NCBI GenBank assembly: GCA_964575335.1
Contig: CAZNPU010000013.1
Coordinates: forward strand, 11,874-75,873
DNA: 64,000 nt
Direction of reading: 5' to 3'
DNA from: CAZNPU01 sp964575335
GTDB taxonomy: Bacteria; Planctomycetota; Phycisphaerae; Phycisphaerales; SM1A02
Both the position numbers and the translations under genes were made by a program. The notes under the pieces are model-generated. The model ran no database searches, was not told where the DNA came from, and was given only the letters and a program-made list of their open reading frames with translations. Positions 19,075 through 29,038 of this stretch are shown here, one piece after another (the stretch's first letter is position 1; each line of letters starts with the position of its first letter).

Positions 19075-20182
19075 TGTGTTGCGCCTGATGCGAAGCGTCG
19101 GCGTTGGAAGGCGAAGAAGCAGCGTCGGGGCGCGCGGGCAAGGTTACGATCTCCGGTATACGCTCGCTTTCGAGAGCCGCAATGTCTGCCGGGCCTTGCG
19201 TTGGCGTTTCAACATGGCTATTTGACGAACCCGAAGCAGGTTTCGTGTCCGCTTCCGCTGTCGGCGGCGATGACGGCGCATCAGCGTGAGCGGCTGCCGG
19301 CGCTGCGGAGGTGGGGCGCTTCTGGCTCTTCCAGAACGCCAGCAGCCCGCGGGCAAGTTCGCGATAATCCTGCGCGCCGGGACAGTTGGGTTCGTAATCG
19401 AAAATCGTCTTGCCGAAGCTCGGCGCTTCAGCAAGCTTGACATTGCGGCGAATGGCCGGCTTGAGCACGCGGCACTCACGCCACGGCACGTCCTGCGTGC
19501 TAGCTTCAGCGAAAAACGAATCGAGGTCGGAGACGATTTCCTTCGCCAGGGTGGTCTGGTACTCGTGCATGCACAGAACGATTCCGGTGACGCGCAGTTC
19601 GGGGTTCATCGACTGGCACACCAATCCCACGGTTTCCAGCAGCTTGCCCACGCCCTGCAGCGCAAGAAAGTGCGCCTGCATCGGAACGAAGACCTCACGC
19701 GCCAGCGACAGCGCGTTGAGCGTGAGCAGGCCAAGGCTGGGCGGGCAATCCAGCAGCACCACATCGTAGGCGGCAGCGATTGATTCAAATTTCCGGCGCA
19801 AAATGCTCTGACGATCCGGCACGTGCGCCAATTCGCTTTCCGCTGCGGCAAGATCAACCTCGGACAGAATCACATCAAGATTCTTCCGTGCGCTGATGAT
19901 CGCATCGGTGGCGTAGCACTCCGGATCAATCAGCAGGTCGTAGACGGTTCGGTCAACCTGCTCAGGCGTGATGCCCAGGTGCAGCGTCAGGTGCGCCTGC
20001 GGATCAAGATCGATCAGGCATACTTTCTTACCCGCTTCAGCCAGCGCAGCTCCAAGGTTGACGGTGCTTGTGGTCTTGCCCACACCGCCTTTTTGATTGA
20101 GCATCGCTATCACCCGAGTCGCGTGCGCCTCGGGGCGCGAACCGGCGGGCATGTCAGAGTTTCCGTGTGGAGCAGTTGACAT
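19043..20182 (-). CDS. parA: ParA/Soj-family ATPase
   Basis: The deviant Walker A motif KGGVGKTTSTVN, the switch LIDLDPQAHLTLHLG and LLDCPPSLGLLTLNAL mark a ParA/MinD-type ATPase of chromosome or cargo partitioning. I start it at the ATG at 20182 (MSTAPHGNSD), because the frame upstream looks like leader; this gives 379 residues. After about residue 270 comes a tail rich in Ala, Ser and Pro, unlike the compact family core. No parB gene or parS-like palindrome is seen beside it, so it may place another cargo. It overlaps the VanZ-like gene downstream. Confidence 0.88.
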   Translation of the reverse strand: MSTAPHGNSDMPAGSRPEAHATRVIAMLNQKGGVGKTTSTVNLGAALAEAGKKVCLIDLDPQAHLTLHLGITPEQVDRTVYDLLIDPECYATDAIISARKNLDVILSEVDLAAAESELAHVPDRQSILRRKFESIAAAYDVVLLDCPPSLGLLTLNALSLAREVFVPMQAHFLALQGVGKLLETVGLVCQSMNPELRVTGIVLCMHEYQTTLAKEIVSDLDSFFAEASTQDVPWRECRVLKPAIRRNVKLAEAPSFGKTIFDYEPNCPGAQDYRELARGLLAFWKSQKRPTSAAPAAAHADAPSSPPTAEADTKPASGSSNSHVETPTQGPADIAALESERIPEIVTLPARPDAASSPSNADASHQAQHNASHTGQGVA

Positions 20183-20400
20183 GGGCTGCAGTATAAGGCA
20201 AGGATCGGGACGATTGATACCAAATGGTCGCCCGGACCGTACAGCGACGTCTTGAACAGGCCATCCGACGCGCTGGCCCATCGTACTGTCGTGTTGACTT
20301 TTGCAGCGGTAACCTTTGGGTAACCTTGTTGTGACGTGCCTGACGCTTCGGCCAGGCGGTTGCCGGCTGAAACTTGATTTGCCATGGATGGACAGCGCCC

Positions 20401-21144
20401 ATGCCCACCATCACCGATAACGCAGTGTGCATCAGGCGGTGGGATTTCTCAGAAACATCGCAGACGGTGAGCCTGTTTACCCGCGAGCACGGCATTCTGC
20501 GCGGCATTGCCAAGGGAGCCAAACGCGAGAAAGGCAACTTTTCAGGCGGACTTGACATACTCACGCGGGGCGAGGTGGTGGCGATCCTCAAACCCGGCCG
20601 GGAGTTGGCCACGCTAACCGCCTGGCAACTGCAGGAGATTTATCCTGCGCTGCGAACGAGCCTCCAGGCCAATCGCGTCGGGCTTTACATGGCTGACCTT
20701 ATTCATCACATGCTGATCGATCACGATCCGCATCCGCGGCTGTACGACGCTTTTGTCGATGCGCTGGGGGCGATTCAGCACCCCGGATCGATTGACGCAG
20801 CGCTATTGCGACTGCAGTGGGCGGTGCTGGAGGAGACAGGCTACAAGCCGGAACTGCACCGGGACGCCCAGACCGGAGCCGCCTTGCCCCCCAACGCAGC
20901 CACCTGGGCCTTCAGCGCCCGTGCCGGGGGCGTGGTGGCTGACGAGCCTGCGGATGACCGGTGGCGCGTGCGGCGGGAAACAATCGAATTGCTGCGGCGC
21001 GTAGCTGAAGGCGACATACCGGCTGATGATGCCGATGGGGAGTCGATCCGGCGGGCCAATCGATTGCTGGCGGCATATTTCCGCGAAATTATTGGCAGCG
21101 AGTTGCCAGCGATGCGATGGGCGTTTTCAGAACTGCTGCCGTAG
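20401..21144 (+). CDS. recO: DNA repair protein RecO
   Basis: The 247-residue protein has the RecO N-terminal OB fold (AVCIRRWDFSETSQTVSLF, then HGILRGIAKGAKREKGNF) and the helical C-terminal domain (LLRLQWAVLEETGYKPEL). RecO helps load RecA onto SSB-covered single strands. In many RecO proteins a four-Cys zinc site lies in the segment after GYKPEL; here that segment (HRDAQTGAALPPN) has no Cys, as in some proteobacterial forms. The start at 20401 places the OB fold at the very N-terminus. It is divergent from parA across about 218 bases. Confidence 0.88.
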   Translation: MPTITDNAVCIRRWDFSETSQTVSLFTREHGILRGIAKGAKREKGNFSGGLDILTRGEVVAILKPGRELATLTAWQLQEIYPALRTSLQANRVGLYMADLIHHMLIDHDPHPRLYDAFVDALGAIQHPGSIDAALLRLQWAVLEETGYKPELHRDAQTGAALPPNAATWAFSARAGGVVADEPADDRWRVRRETIELLRRVAEGDIPADDADGESIRRANRLLAAYFREIIGSELPAMRWAFSELLP

Positions 21145-21393
21145 TTTGCGAGCAGATTCGCGCGTGGGAGCGTCGGGCGTTGGCGCAGCGGGTCGCTGAA
21201 TGACGCCGATCAATGGCGGGCAATTTTTTGTCTCATGCTCATTGAGGAATCGGAAAACGCCGATGCCTTTGCGGTAATTCTGCGTCCCGCCACGTCCGCA
21301 GACGCACAGCCTGCAGATTTGAGTTCGCATCTCGCATCGCCGGAGATGTGCTTGTTATGCTTTGCACCCATTGCGACGGGGGAGAGACAACTG

Positions 21394-22920
21394 ATGAGGC
21401 ACGATGTTCTGGAACAGGTTCTTGCTTCACCCCGGCTGCCGATGTTGCCGGCTGTGGCGATCCAAATATTGGACCTGACAACCGGCAGCCATGTGAATCT
21501 GAAGGCAGTGGCGGAACTGATTCGCAACGATCAGGCGCTGTCGGCAAAAGTGCTTCGAACGGTGAATTCCAGCTACTACGGCCTCAAGGCGCCATGCGGA
21601 ACGATTCGGCAAGCGATTGTGTATCTGGGGGTCAACACGGTCAAAACGCTCGTCCTGGGGTTTAGCCTTGTTGATGTCGTGAGCCGGGCAGGCAAACGCA
21701 ATCGATCGTTTGATTATGTGTCGTATTGGCGAAGAGCGCTGCATTCAGCGACAGCAGCCAGCGAGATCGCCCGGCGCATCGGAAATGGAAACGTTGATCC
21801 TGAAGCAGCCTTCCTGGGCGCACTGATGCAGGACATCGGCATGGTGGCGCTGCTGCAGGCCCTGGATGACCGCTACGCCAGCTTAGTAAGCGACGCTGGC
21901 GCCGATCATGACCAGCTTGTGGCGCTTGAGCGAGCTGCGCTGGGCACCGATCACGCCGAGGTGGCCGGTCGCATAGCTGACTGCTGGAAATTGCCAGTTC
22001 ACTTACAACAGGCGATTCGCTGGCATCACGACGCTGACAGCGCTGATGAAGAGCATGCGGCATTGGCGCGAATTGTCGAAGTGGCGCGCATTGCGGCTGC
22101 GGCACTGGATGACGACGCAGCAGCGTGCAATCGCCTGCATGAGGCGGCGCGCAGGCATTTCGGCCTTGTGCGACAGGAAATCGAATCCGTACTGATGATA
22201 GTGGCGAAGCAATGCCAGCAGTTGGCGCCGCTGCTTGGCGTGGATATCGGAGAAGAGATTGATCTGGATGCGTTGCTGATCCGCGCCGATGAACAGTTCA
22301 CCGCGCATCAGGCGGCAGTGGCCCGGCAAACCGAGATGATGCGGCAGACCAATGAATACCTTGCCGTGCAGGCGATGTGCGATGCGCTGACGAAAGTCGC
22401 CAATCGGCGGAGTTTCGATCGACAGTTGGAGCAGCATTTCAAGCAAGCCATGGCCTGGGGATATTGTCTGGGTCTGGTCTTCGTCGACATCGATCATTTC
22501 AAGCACATCAACGACACCTACGGCCATCAGGCGGGCGATCATGTGTTGTGCGAGATTGCCCGACGGATGTGTGAGCATGTCGGAGCGGCCGGGGACGTGT
22601 TTCGATACGGCGGCGAAGAATTTGCCATCCTGCTGCCCAATGCTGACCGCGTTCAAGCCACGCGCATTGCTGAGCAGATTCGCAGGGTGATTGAAGGTCA
22701 GCCCGTGCAATGCAGCGATCTGACGGGGAAAACAATCATGCTTTCCATCACGATGAGCTTCGGCGTGGCGTCGGTTGATCCGAAGGCTCGGGGCGTGCTT
22801 TCCACGCCTGAAACGCTGGTGCACGTGGCCGATCAGGCGCTGTATGCCGCTAAAACCGCCGGCCGCAACTGCGTGCGGGTATTTACCGCATTGTCCACGC
22901 CGGTAAATCAGGTGGCATAA
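21394..22920 (+). CDS. HDOD-GGDEF protein, probable diguanylate cyclase
   Basis: GGGGGAGAG lies about 8 bases before the ATG at 21394, giving 508 residues. The first 250 residues are an HDOD domain (SAKVLRTVNSSYYGL, VNTVKTLVLGFSLV); the position of a catalytic His-Asp reads MQDIG, as expected for the non-hydrolytic HDOD branch. A short coiled linker leads to a GGDEF domain with DIDHFKHINDTYGH and the active loop RYGGEEF, so c-di-GMP synthesis is likely. The RxxD inhibitory site before the loop is absent (GAAGD). A paralogue follows 291 bases downstream. Confidence 0.92.
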   Translation: MRHDVLEQVLASPRLPMLPAVAIQILDLTTGSHVNLKAVAELIRNDQALSAKVLRTVNSSYYGLKAPCGTIRQAIVYLGVNTVKTLVLGFSLVDVVSRAGKRNRSFDYVSYWRRALHSATAASEIARRIGNGNVDPEAAFLGALMQDIGMVALLQALDDRYASLVSDAGADHDQLVALERAALGTDHAEVAGRIADCWKLPVHLQQAIRWHHDADSADEEHAALARIVEVARIAAAALDDDAAACNRLHEAARRHFGLVRQEIESVLMIVAKQCQQLAPLLGVDIGEEIDLDALLIRADEQFTAHQAAVARQTEMMRQTNEYLAVQAMCDALTKVANRRSFDRQLEQHFKQAMAWGYCLGLVFVDIDHFKHINDTYGHQAGDHVLCEIARRMCEHVGAAGDVFRYGGEEFAILLPNADRVQATRIAEQIRRVIEGQPVQCSDLTGKTIMLSITMSFGVASVDPKARGVLSTPETLVHVADQALYAAKTAGRNCVRVFTALSTPVNQVA

Positions 22921-23211
22921 TCGCTTCCGCTAACCCATTGTGCAGAAAAACCGGATCCGGCGCTGCAGAGGCGCAATGGATTATGGACCGTCTCTGCGAG
23001 CTGGTTCAGGAAATCGCTGGTGGCAGCAATGACTCATATGTGGCGTTGGTTGTTTCTGACTGCAGGCAGGTTCGGAAACAGCCGATGATTGTGATGCCCG
23101 TTGGCATGAACCATGTATGGCGTTCATGTCAATCAATTCCGTGAGAGGCGGAGATGAGCTGGAATGGGGCGTGCGGCTTCCTGTAGATTCGCGCTGGAGA
23201 GATCGCGATTC

Positions 23212-24726
23212 ATGCAGAGTGTGTCGTTGGAATGTGTGCTGGCCTGCCCTGCGTTGCCGTCGTTGCCCGCAGTTGCAGTGGAAGTTCTGGCGTTGGCCAG
23301 CGATCCGCAGACGACCCTTGCGGACATTGCTCGTGTTGTGCAGAACGACTCTGCGCTGTGCGCCAAGATTCTCAAGACGGTCAATTCCAGCTACTACGGC
23401 CTGGCACAACCGTGTTCAACCATCAGTCGGGCGGTGAGTCTGCTGGGGCTGAACACCGTTAAATCGCTAGTGCTGGGGTTCAGTCTTGTGGACTGCGCCC
23501 GGGTTGAATCGCGCGGTTTCGATTTGATCGCGCATTGGCGGCGAGGCGTTTACTCCGCGGCGGCTGCGCGGCGGTTTGCCCTGCTCACGCCGGGACGTGA
23601 TGCCGAGGTGGCGTTTCTGGCGGCGCTGATGCAGGATCTGGGCGTGCCGGCGCTGTATTCAGCAATCGGCGAAGAGTATCTGGAGATCATGCGCCGCACC
23701 GGCGGCGATCACAATGAACTGCCCCGGCTTGAGATGGAGGCGTTCGGCTTTCATCATGGCGAAGCCGGAGCGAAGCTGGGTGAACTGTGGCGATTGCCGT
23801 CGGAACTCATCGACGCCATGCGGTTTCACCACACGCCCAATGCTTCGATGATGCATCGGCCGTTGCTGCAGATCGTGGCGCTGGGCAATCTGGTGGCTGA
23901 GATTCTTTCAACAGACGATGATGCGTCCAGTCTGCTTGAGCAGTTGCATCAGCACGCGGACTTGTGGTTTGGTCTGTCCAGCGAACAGATTACAGACCTG
24001 CTGGAAACCATTGTCAGGGATGCTGCGGAATTGTCGCAGCTGTTTCAACTCGATATCGGCGCCATGCCGGACATCAACACCCTCCTGGCCCGCGCTCAGG
24101 AGATTGCGCTTGAGCATCAGCTTCGTCTACAGCGCGAGGCTGAAGCGCTGCGGCAGAGCAACAAGGCTTTGGCGCGGCTGGCGGTTACCGATGCGCTCAC
24201 TGGCGCAGTCAATCGCAAAGGCTTCGACACCGAGCTTTCAGAGCAGTTTGCTCAGGCGCGAGCCTTCAAAGGCTGTCTCGCGCTGCTGATGCTCGATGTG
24301 GATCATTTCAAGCAGATCAACGACGCTCATGGCCATCAGGTCGGCGGTGCGGCATTGGTGGAGCTGGCACATCGCATTCAATCGGTTGTGGGCGAATCCG
24401 GCGGCACGGTTTGCCGCTATGGCGGCGAAGAATTCGGGATCATCGTGCCCGGCGCCGATCGACGCGCCGCTGCGCAACTGGCCGAGTCGATCCGATTGGC
24501 CGTCGCAGCCGAAGCGATCGATCTTCGCCATCTGCAGGGAGCAGTTGCATCGGTGCAGATGACAGTGAGCATCGGCGCAGCAGCGCTGGAGCCTTCATGT
24601 GCTGATCACCTGCCCACAGCACAGTTGCTGGTTCACGCAGCAGATCGTGCGCTGTACGCCGCCAAGAACGCCGGCCGCAACTGCGTGCGCGTGTTCACAG
24701 CGAAAGCCGCATCGACAGCGACATGA
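23212..24726 (+). CDS. HDOD-GGDEF protein, paralogue of the preceding gene
   Basis: GGAGAG lies about 10 bases before the ATG at 23212, giving 504 residues. It repeats the neighbour's design and much of its wording: CAKILKTVNSSYYGL, LNTVKSLVLGFSLVD, LMQDLGV, then LDVDHFKQINDAHGH and the active loop RYGGEEF. It too lacks the RxxD inhibitory site (GESGG). The two genes almost certainly arose by tandem duplication. Both should make c-di-GMP, but the differing HDOD sequences suggest different inputs. A PilZ protein that could read the signal is encoded at 60.6 kb. Confidence 0.92.
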   Translation: MQSVSLECVLACPALPSLPAVAVEVLALASDPQTTLADIARVVQNDSALCAKILKTVNSSYYGLAQPCSTISRAVSLLGLNTVKSLVLGFSLVDCARVESRGFDLIAHWRRGVYSAAAARRFALLTPGRDAEVAFLAALMQDLGVPALYSAIGEEYLEIMRRTGGDHNELPRLEMEAFGFHHGEAGAKLGELWRLPSELIDAMRFHHTPNASMMHRPLLQIVALGNLVAEILSTDDDASSLLEQLHQHADLWFGLSSEQITDLLETIVRDAAELSQLFQLDIGAMPDINTLLARAQEIALEHQLRLQREAEALRQSNKALARLAVTDALTGAVNRKGFDTELSEQFAQARAFKGCLALLMLDVDHFKQINDAHGHQVGGAALVELAHRIQSVVGESGGTVCRYGGEEFGIIVPGADRRAAAQLAESIRLAVAAEAIDLRHLQGAVASVQMTVSIGAAALEPSCADHLPTAQLLVHAADRALYAAKNAGRNCVRVFTAKAASTAT

Positions 24727-24842
24727 CTGCTGCTGCAGGTGCGACACAGGCAAGGCGGCGCGATGATTGAGCGGGGGCCCCAAAGCAGACCATCGCGTTC
24801 ACCGTCGCTGCATTGATATCAGCATTCTGAAACAGGCGCTCT

Positions 24843-26063
24843 TTACGCCGGCGTGAGATGAGCAGTGACCAGCGGGCGGATTGGAAACGCCTGATGAAGC
24901 GCGCGCAGCTCGTCCAGCGTGACCGCATTGATTCTGGCCAGTTCGTCTTCCAGCGCCCGGTACTCGCCAAGGTACAGCCACTGGCGGCCAAGCCGGCGCA
25001 TGCGGCCGGCCGGCAGTTCGCCATGCAGCGTCACCGCAGTGGCAATCTTGCTTCTCACGCGCTGCAGATCATCTTCGGTCAGCGAATCGATCAGATCATC
25101 GATCTGCTTGCGGATCGTCGCCTCGACCGCTTCAGCGTTCTCGGGCGAGCACGAAGCGTAGACCATGTAATCGCCTACGCCGTCCCGGCCTTCGTACTGC
25201 GCCTGGGCTTCGTCAGCCAGACCGGGCTCAATCAGCGACCAGTACAGCCGTGAGCCTTCCGTATCGCCGAGTATCTGCGTCAGGATCGAGGCGGCGTATC
25301 TGCGATCGTCGTTCATCGCCGGTCCCGGCGCGAGCATGAGCATGTAATGCCGATGCACCGATTCAGATGTGACGGTGAATGTTTTGGGCGTAAAGTGCGG
25401 CGGTTGATACAGGCGCGTTGCGCGGGTGGTGTTCCAATGCCCGCAGTGCTCGCTGATGCGCTCGACCATGGCGTCAAAGTCGAGTCGTCCCGCCATCGCC
25501 ACAACCGTGTTGTCCGCTGAATAGCGGTTCTGAAAATACTGCAGCATCTGATCGCGGGTGAGCCTGGTGATTGTGTCGTGCGTGCCCAGCACACGATGGC
25601 TCAGCGGATGCTGGCCGTAGTATTCCTCCATCGCCCGCTCAAAGAGCACCCAGAAGGGGTAGTCGTCGTACATGGCGATCTCTTCGAGGATCACCTTCTT
25701 CTCGTTGTCGAAATCCACCTGCCGCAATGCGGGGCGAAGGATGTCTGAAAGAATCTCTTCCGCCTTGGGAAGATGCTCGGGCAACGTGTGCGCCCAGAAG
25801 GCGGTGAGTTCGGCGCTGGTAAAGGCGTTGTGCTCGGCGCCGATGTCATCGAACTCCTGGTCGACTTCTTCTGCGGAGCGTTTGTCGGTGCCCTTGAACA
25901 TCATGTGCTCAAGGAAATGGCTCACTCCCATTACCTCTGGGGTTTCATCGCGAGCGCCGGTTTTCACAAAAAATCCCATCGCAGCGGTGTGCGCAGCGGC
26001 ATCAACTTCAGCAATGACCGTCAAGCCGTTTGACAACGTGGTGGTTTTGAATTCGGTGGCCAT
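24843..26063 (-). CDS. Cytosolic M16-family zinc peptidase
   Basis: This 406-residue single-unit M16 peptidase has the zinc motif VSHFLEHMMFKGTDKRS and the downstream EKKVILEEIAMYDD, both intact, near residues 49 and 125. The start at 26063 (MATEFKTTTLSNG) puts the family's first strand at the N-terminus, and there is no signal peptide; the extra 27 residues upstream have no support. It resembles mitochondrial processing peptidase beta and the bacterial enzymes of that branch. It is separate from the secreted pair at 10-13 kb. It likely cleaves peptides in the cytosol. Confidence 0.92.
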   Translation of the reverse strand: MATEFKTTTLSNGLTVIAEVDAAAHTAAMGFFVKTGARDETPEVMGVSHFLEHMMFKGTDKRSAEEVDQEFDDIGAEHNAFTSAELTAFWAHTLPEHLPKAEEILSDILRPALRQVDFDNEKKVILEEIAMYDDYPFWVLFERAMEEYYGQHPLSHRVLGTHDTITRLTRDQMLQYFQNRYSADNTVVAMAGRLDFDAMVERISEHCGHWNTTRATRLYQPPHFTPKTFTVTSESVHRHYMLMLAPGPAMNDDRRYAASILTQILGDTEGSRLYWSLIEPGLADEAQAQYEGRDGVGDYMVYASCSPENAEAVEATIRKQIDDLIDSLTEDDLQRVRSKIATAVTLHGELPAGRMRRLGRQWLYLGEYRALEDELARINAVTLDELRALHQAFPIRPLVTAHLTPA

Positions 26064-26179
26064 AAGAAAAGTGTAGGAATTGAAAGCGGTGCGTGGGTGG
26101 TGAAGTGCATTGTGAGAGCGCAGGAGGCATGCATCGGCAGTCAATGAGCGGCAGCTGCGCTTCGTTCAAGAATGTTGAC

Positions 26180-27508
26180 TTATCGAGGCACGCGCGTCGG
26201 CTTGGGCGGATGCTCGGCGGATGGGGGGCTTACACGCTGGTCCGGCCGGCCCTTGCCGACAATGCGGGGCGGAGCGGGCACAAGGTCCGCGCTGCGGATG
26301 ATCGGCGGATCAGCCGGCCGCATGCGTTCAAAGTCGATAATCGCCGAATCAGCGATCGCCTCGATTATTGCTGCTCCATCCACAGCGTAGCCGAACGAAC
26401 AATACTGGCCGTCCAGTCGTGCCGTGCCTTCGCGCGACAGGCAAATGAAGAACTGACTGCCCGCTGAATCGGGATGATCAGCCCGCGCCATGGAGATCAC
26501 ACCGAAATCGTGCTGCAACTGGCTGTTTTCAATGGCAAGCCAATAGCCTGGTCCGCCGTCGCCCGTGCTGTTATATGCGTTGGCGGTCGGATCGCCAGCC
26601 TGTATCACAAACGGTCGGCCGTTTCGATCGTATTTCACCACGCGATGAAACACGATGTTGCGATAGAACCCGCCTCGCGCAAGCTCCAGAAAATTCCACA
26701 CGGTATTCGGCGCTTCATCAGGGCGCAGCGCGATGCGAATGTCGCCTCTGGTTGTGCGAAGTACGACATCGTGTTCAACATACGCGCGAAAGCCGCTGAA
26801 AACGCGATCGGCTGTTGATGCAGGTGAGGCTGGGGACGAGAGAGAAGAAAGAGGAGGCGTCTGCTTGTCTGCGCGCCTTTCTGTCTCTTCGTCATCACCG
26901 TCATCAGAGTTACTCCGCGCTGGATCAGACGGCGGTGAAGCAGTTGCTGCGGATGATGTTGTTGATGTTGATGCAGGTGCTGGTTCAGGCTCAGGCTCCG
27001 GCTCAGACGCATGCTCATCCCGCCAGCCGATGATCCGTGTATATGTCGTGCCGCCGGGCCGCTGATCCTGCACGGTGACGGGAACCATGCGCGAAAGCAT
27101 CGGCTGCAGCACCAGCGCCGGGCCGACGGGCTGATCCTGACAGATAACCTGTACGTACGACGTTTGTCGCAGGGTCCAGATGTCAGGCATGACCTCGCCA
27201 AGATCAAACCGACCCACACGCACTTCAACCGGGCGGCTCAACAGATGGCCTGCAGCGTCCATCAGCGCCAGTCGAACCGTCTGGATAGTGCGCGGCATGA
27301 CGACTTCAACCATCAGCGGCTGATGTACGCCGTTATAAAGATGCAAGGGCGCGATGCCATGTGCAGCGCCATCGCGCGTTTCCGATGCTGATGACAACGG
27401 CGAACGCTCGCTCGGCGCCGCTTCGTCGAGCATGGCAAGCTGCCCTGATCCAGCAACTCCCAATGCAGTGATGACAACAACAGCAGCAGCAGCGGTGAAC
27501 GAAACCAT
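26180..27508 (-). CDS. Secreted cyclophilin-type peptidyl-prolyl isomerase
   Basis: The 442-residue protein has a signal peptide (FTAAAAVVVITALGVAGSG). About 160 residues of beta-rich sequence come next, then an acidic/Ser-rich linker (EPEPEPEPAPAS) and a cyclophilin domain in the last 180 residues. The domain shows FYRNIVFHRVV, FVIQAGDPT, VISMARADHPDSAGSQFFI and YCSFGYAVDG, with the Arg, Phe and Gln positions of the active site kept. It should speed folding of exported proteins. A further low-complexity Pro/Arg tail ends the protein. It heads a minus-strand pair with the M16 gene. Confidence 0.9.
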   Translation of the reverse strand: MVSFTAAAAVVVITALGVAGSGQLAMLDEAAPSERSPLSSASETRDGAAHGIAPLHLYNGVHQPLMVEVVMPRTIQTVRLALMDAAGHLLSRPVEVRVGRFDLGEVMPDIWTLRQTSYVQVICQDQPVGPALVLQPMLSRMVPVTVQDQRPGGTTYTRIIGWRDEHASEPEPEPEPAPASTSTTSSAATASPPSDPARSNSDDGDDEETERRADKQTPPLSSLSSPASPASTADRVFSGFRAYVEHDVVLRTTRGDIRIALRPDEAPNTVWNFLELARGGFYRNIVFHRVVKYDRNGRPFVIQAGDPTANAYNSTGDGGPGYWLAIENSQLQHDFGVISMARADHPDSAGSQFFICLSREGTARLDGQYCSFGYAVDGAAIIEAIADSAIIDFERMRPADPPIIRSADLVPAPPRIVGKGRPDQRVSPPSAEHPPKPTRVPR

Positions 27509-27625
27509 AAAACTCCAGTGCGCGTTTGCAGCGACGATGCGTCAATCCTATCGCCACGAAGCCAATGAGCGAAGCGCAGACAGGCAAACGGCTCTCGCGT
27601 GCGGTTCCCGTGGTGCGGGAGGGAA

Positions 27626-27700
27626 GAGGAAGACAAGGGGAATGAGGAGAGGAGATGTCAAGTTCTCCCTGTATCTTCCCCCTTCACTCCCTGTTGCCCG
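27626..27700. repeat. Fragment of the purine-rich hairpin repeat
   Basis: AGACAAGGGGAATGAGG is followed by GTCAAGTTCTCCCTGTATCTT. The second part is a near match to the reverse complement of ACAGGGAGAGCTTGAC in the 60.3-kb element. The stretch lies between the cyclophilin gene and the sugar dehydrogenase gene, which diverge here. Confidence 0.5.
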
Positions 27701-27765
27701 GCGGTTGAGTACCATCCTTACCTGAGCCTGAAGATTCACAACACACCACCAGCAGCGAGGCACAT

Positions 27766-29034
27766 ATGCGATTTCAGCGATTCAATCGGCAAGCTCGGTC
27801 ACTTGCAATACTCATCGCAGCGGCCAGCGCGTATCTTTTTTCCGGCTGTTCGCAGGCGGAAAGCCAGTCTGACGATCAGGCGCAGCGCACCCCGCAGCCG
27901 GCGTCTCAATCGCCCGGCGCGCCGGATGCCGCGGCTGCCATACCTGCAATTCGACTCGTGCCGGCGTTTCCCAAACTCACGTTCAATCGGCCGGTCTTCA
28001 TCACCCATGCGGGCGATGACAACGGGCGTCTTTTTGTTGTCGAACAGCCCGGCCGCATTCTGATTGTTGAAAACCGCGACAACGCTGACAAGACCGAGGT
28101 CTTTCTTGATATTCGTGATCGCGTTCACGCTCGGCATAACGAGGAAGGCCTGCTTTCGCTTGTCTTTCATCCGGAATTCAAAAGCAACGGCCAATTCTTC
28201 ATCTATTACTCCGTGGCGAATCCCAAGCGCAATCGCATCGCGCGATACACCGTTGCCAAGGACGATCCGAATCGCGCTGATCCCGATTCCGAACAGATCG
28301 TTCTCGAAGTCGAGCAGCCATACGGCAATCACAACGGCTCAACGCTGCTTTTCGGTCCCGACGGCTACCTGTACGCCAGCTTCGGGGATGGCGGGTACGC
28401 CAACGATCCGCATAACAATGGACAGAATCTCGGCACGCTGCTGAGCACCATCATTCGCATCGACATCAACAAAACCGACGAAGGTCGCAACTACGCGATT
28501 CCCGACGACAATCCATTTGTAAATCGCGAGGGTGCTCGGCCGGAAATCTGGGCCTACGGTCTGCGCAATGTCTGGCGCATGAGCTTTGATCGCAAGACTG
28601 GCGATCTGTGGGCGGGCGATGTGGGACAGAACCGCTGGGAAGAAATCGATCTGATCACCAGAGGCGGTAACTACGGCTGGAACCTACGCGAGGGCTTTCA
28701 CGCGTTTTCGAGCGGAACGTCGGACGTGCCGCTGATCGATCCGATTGTTGAATACGGCCGGCGCGATGGGTTGTCGGTGACCGGCGGGTATGTCTATCGC
28801 GGCGAGCGCTACGAGCGGCTGCAGGGCGTGTACCTGTATGCAGACTACGTTTCGGGCAAGATATGGGGCTTGCGCTACGAAGACGGCGAGGTGAAGGCGC
28901 ATCGGGAAATGCCGATGCAGGAGCGGCGGCACATCACGTCTTTTGGCGAAGATGCAGCGGGCGAGCTGTATGTCTGCACGTTTGATCGATTGGACGGTAC
29001 GCGCGGGCGAATCTTCAAGATCGTGACAAACTGA
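27766..29034 (+). CDS. PQQ-dependent aldose sugar dehydrogenase-like lipoprotein
   Basis: The 422-residue protein begins with a lipoprotein signal (hydrophobic stretch then LFSGC, lipidation on that Cys) and a Ser/Gln-rich linker. A six-bladed propeller of the soluble glucose dehydrogenase type follows. Signature pieces are RLFVVEQPGRILIV, EEGLLSLVFHPEF, NHNGSTLLFGPDGYLYASF, RPEIWAYGLRNVWR and DVGQNRWEEIDLI. These match the YliI/Asd branch, which oxidises aldoses with bound PQQ. It is placed in the periplasm, tethered to a membrane. No PQQ synthesis genes are seen here. Exact sugar unknown. Confidence 0.9.
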   Translation: MRFQRFNRQARSLAILIAAASAYLFSGCSQAESQSDDQAQRTPQPASQSPGAPDAAAAIPAIRLVPAFPKLTFNRPVFITHAGDDNGRLFVVEQPGRILIVENRDNADKTEVFLDIRDRVHARHNEEGLLSLVFHPEFKSNGQFFIYYSVANPKRNRIARYTVAKDDPNRADPDSEQIVLEVEQPYGNHNGSTLLFGPDGYLYASFGDGGYANDPHNNGQNLGTLLSTIIRIDINKTDEGRNYAIPDDNPFVNREGARPEIWAYGLRNVWRMSFDRKTGDLWAGDVGQNRWEEIDLITRGGNYGWNLREGFHAFSSGTSDVPLIDPIVEYGRRDGLSVTGGYVYRGERYERLQGVYLYADYVSGKIWGLRYEDGEVKAHREMPMQERRHITSFGEDAAGELYVCTFDRLDGTRGRIFKIVTN

Positions 29035-29038
29035 GCGA

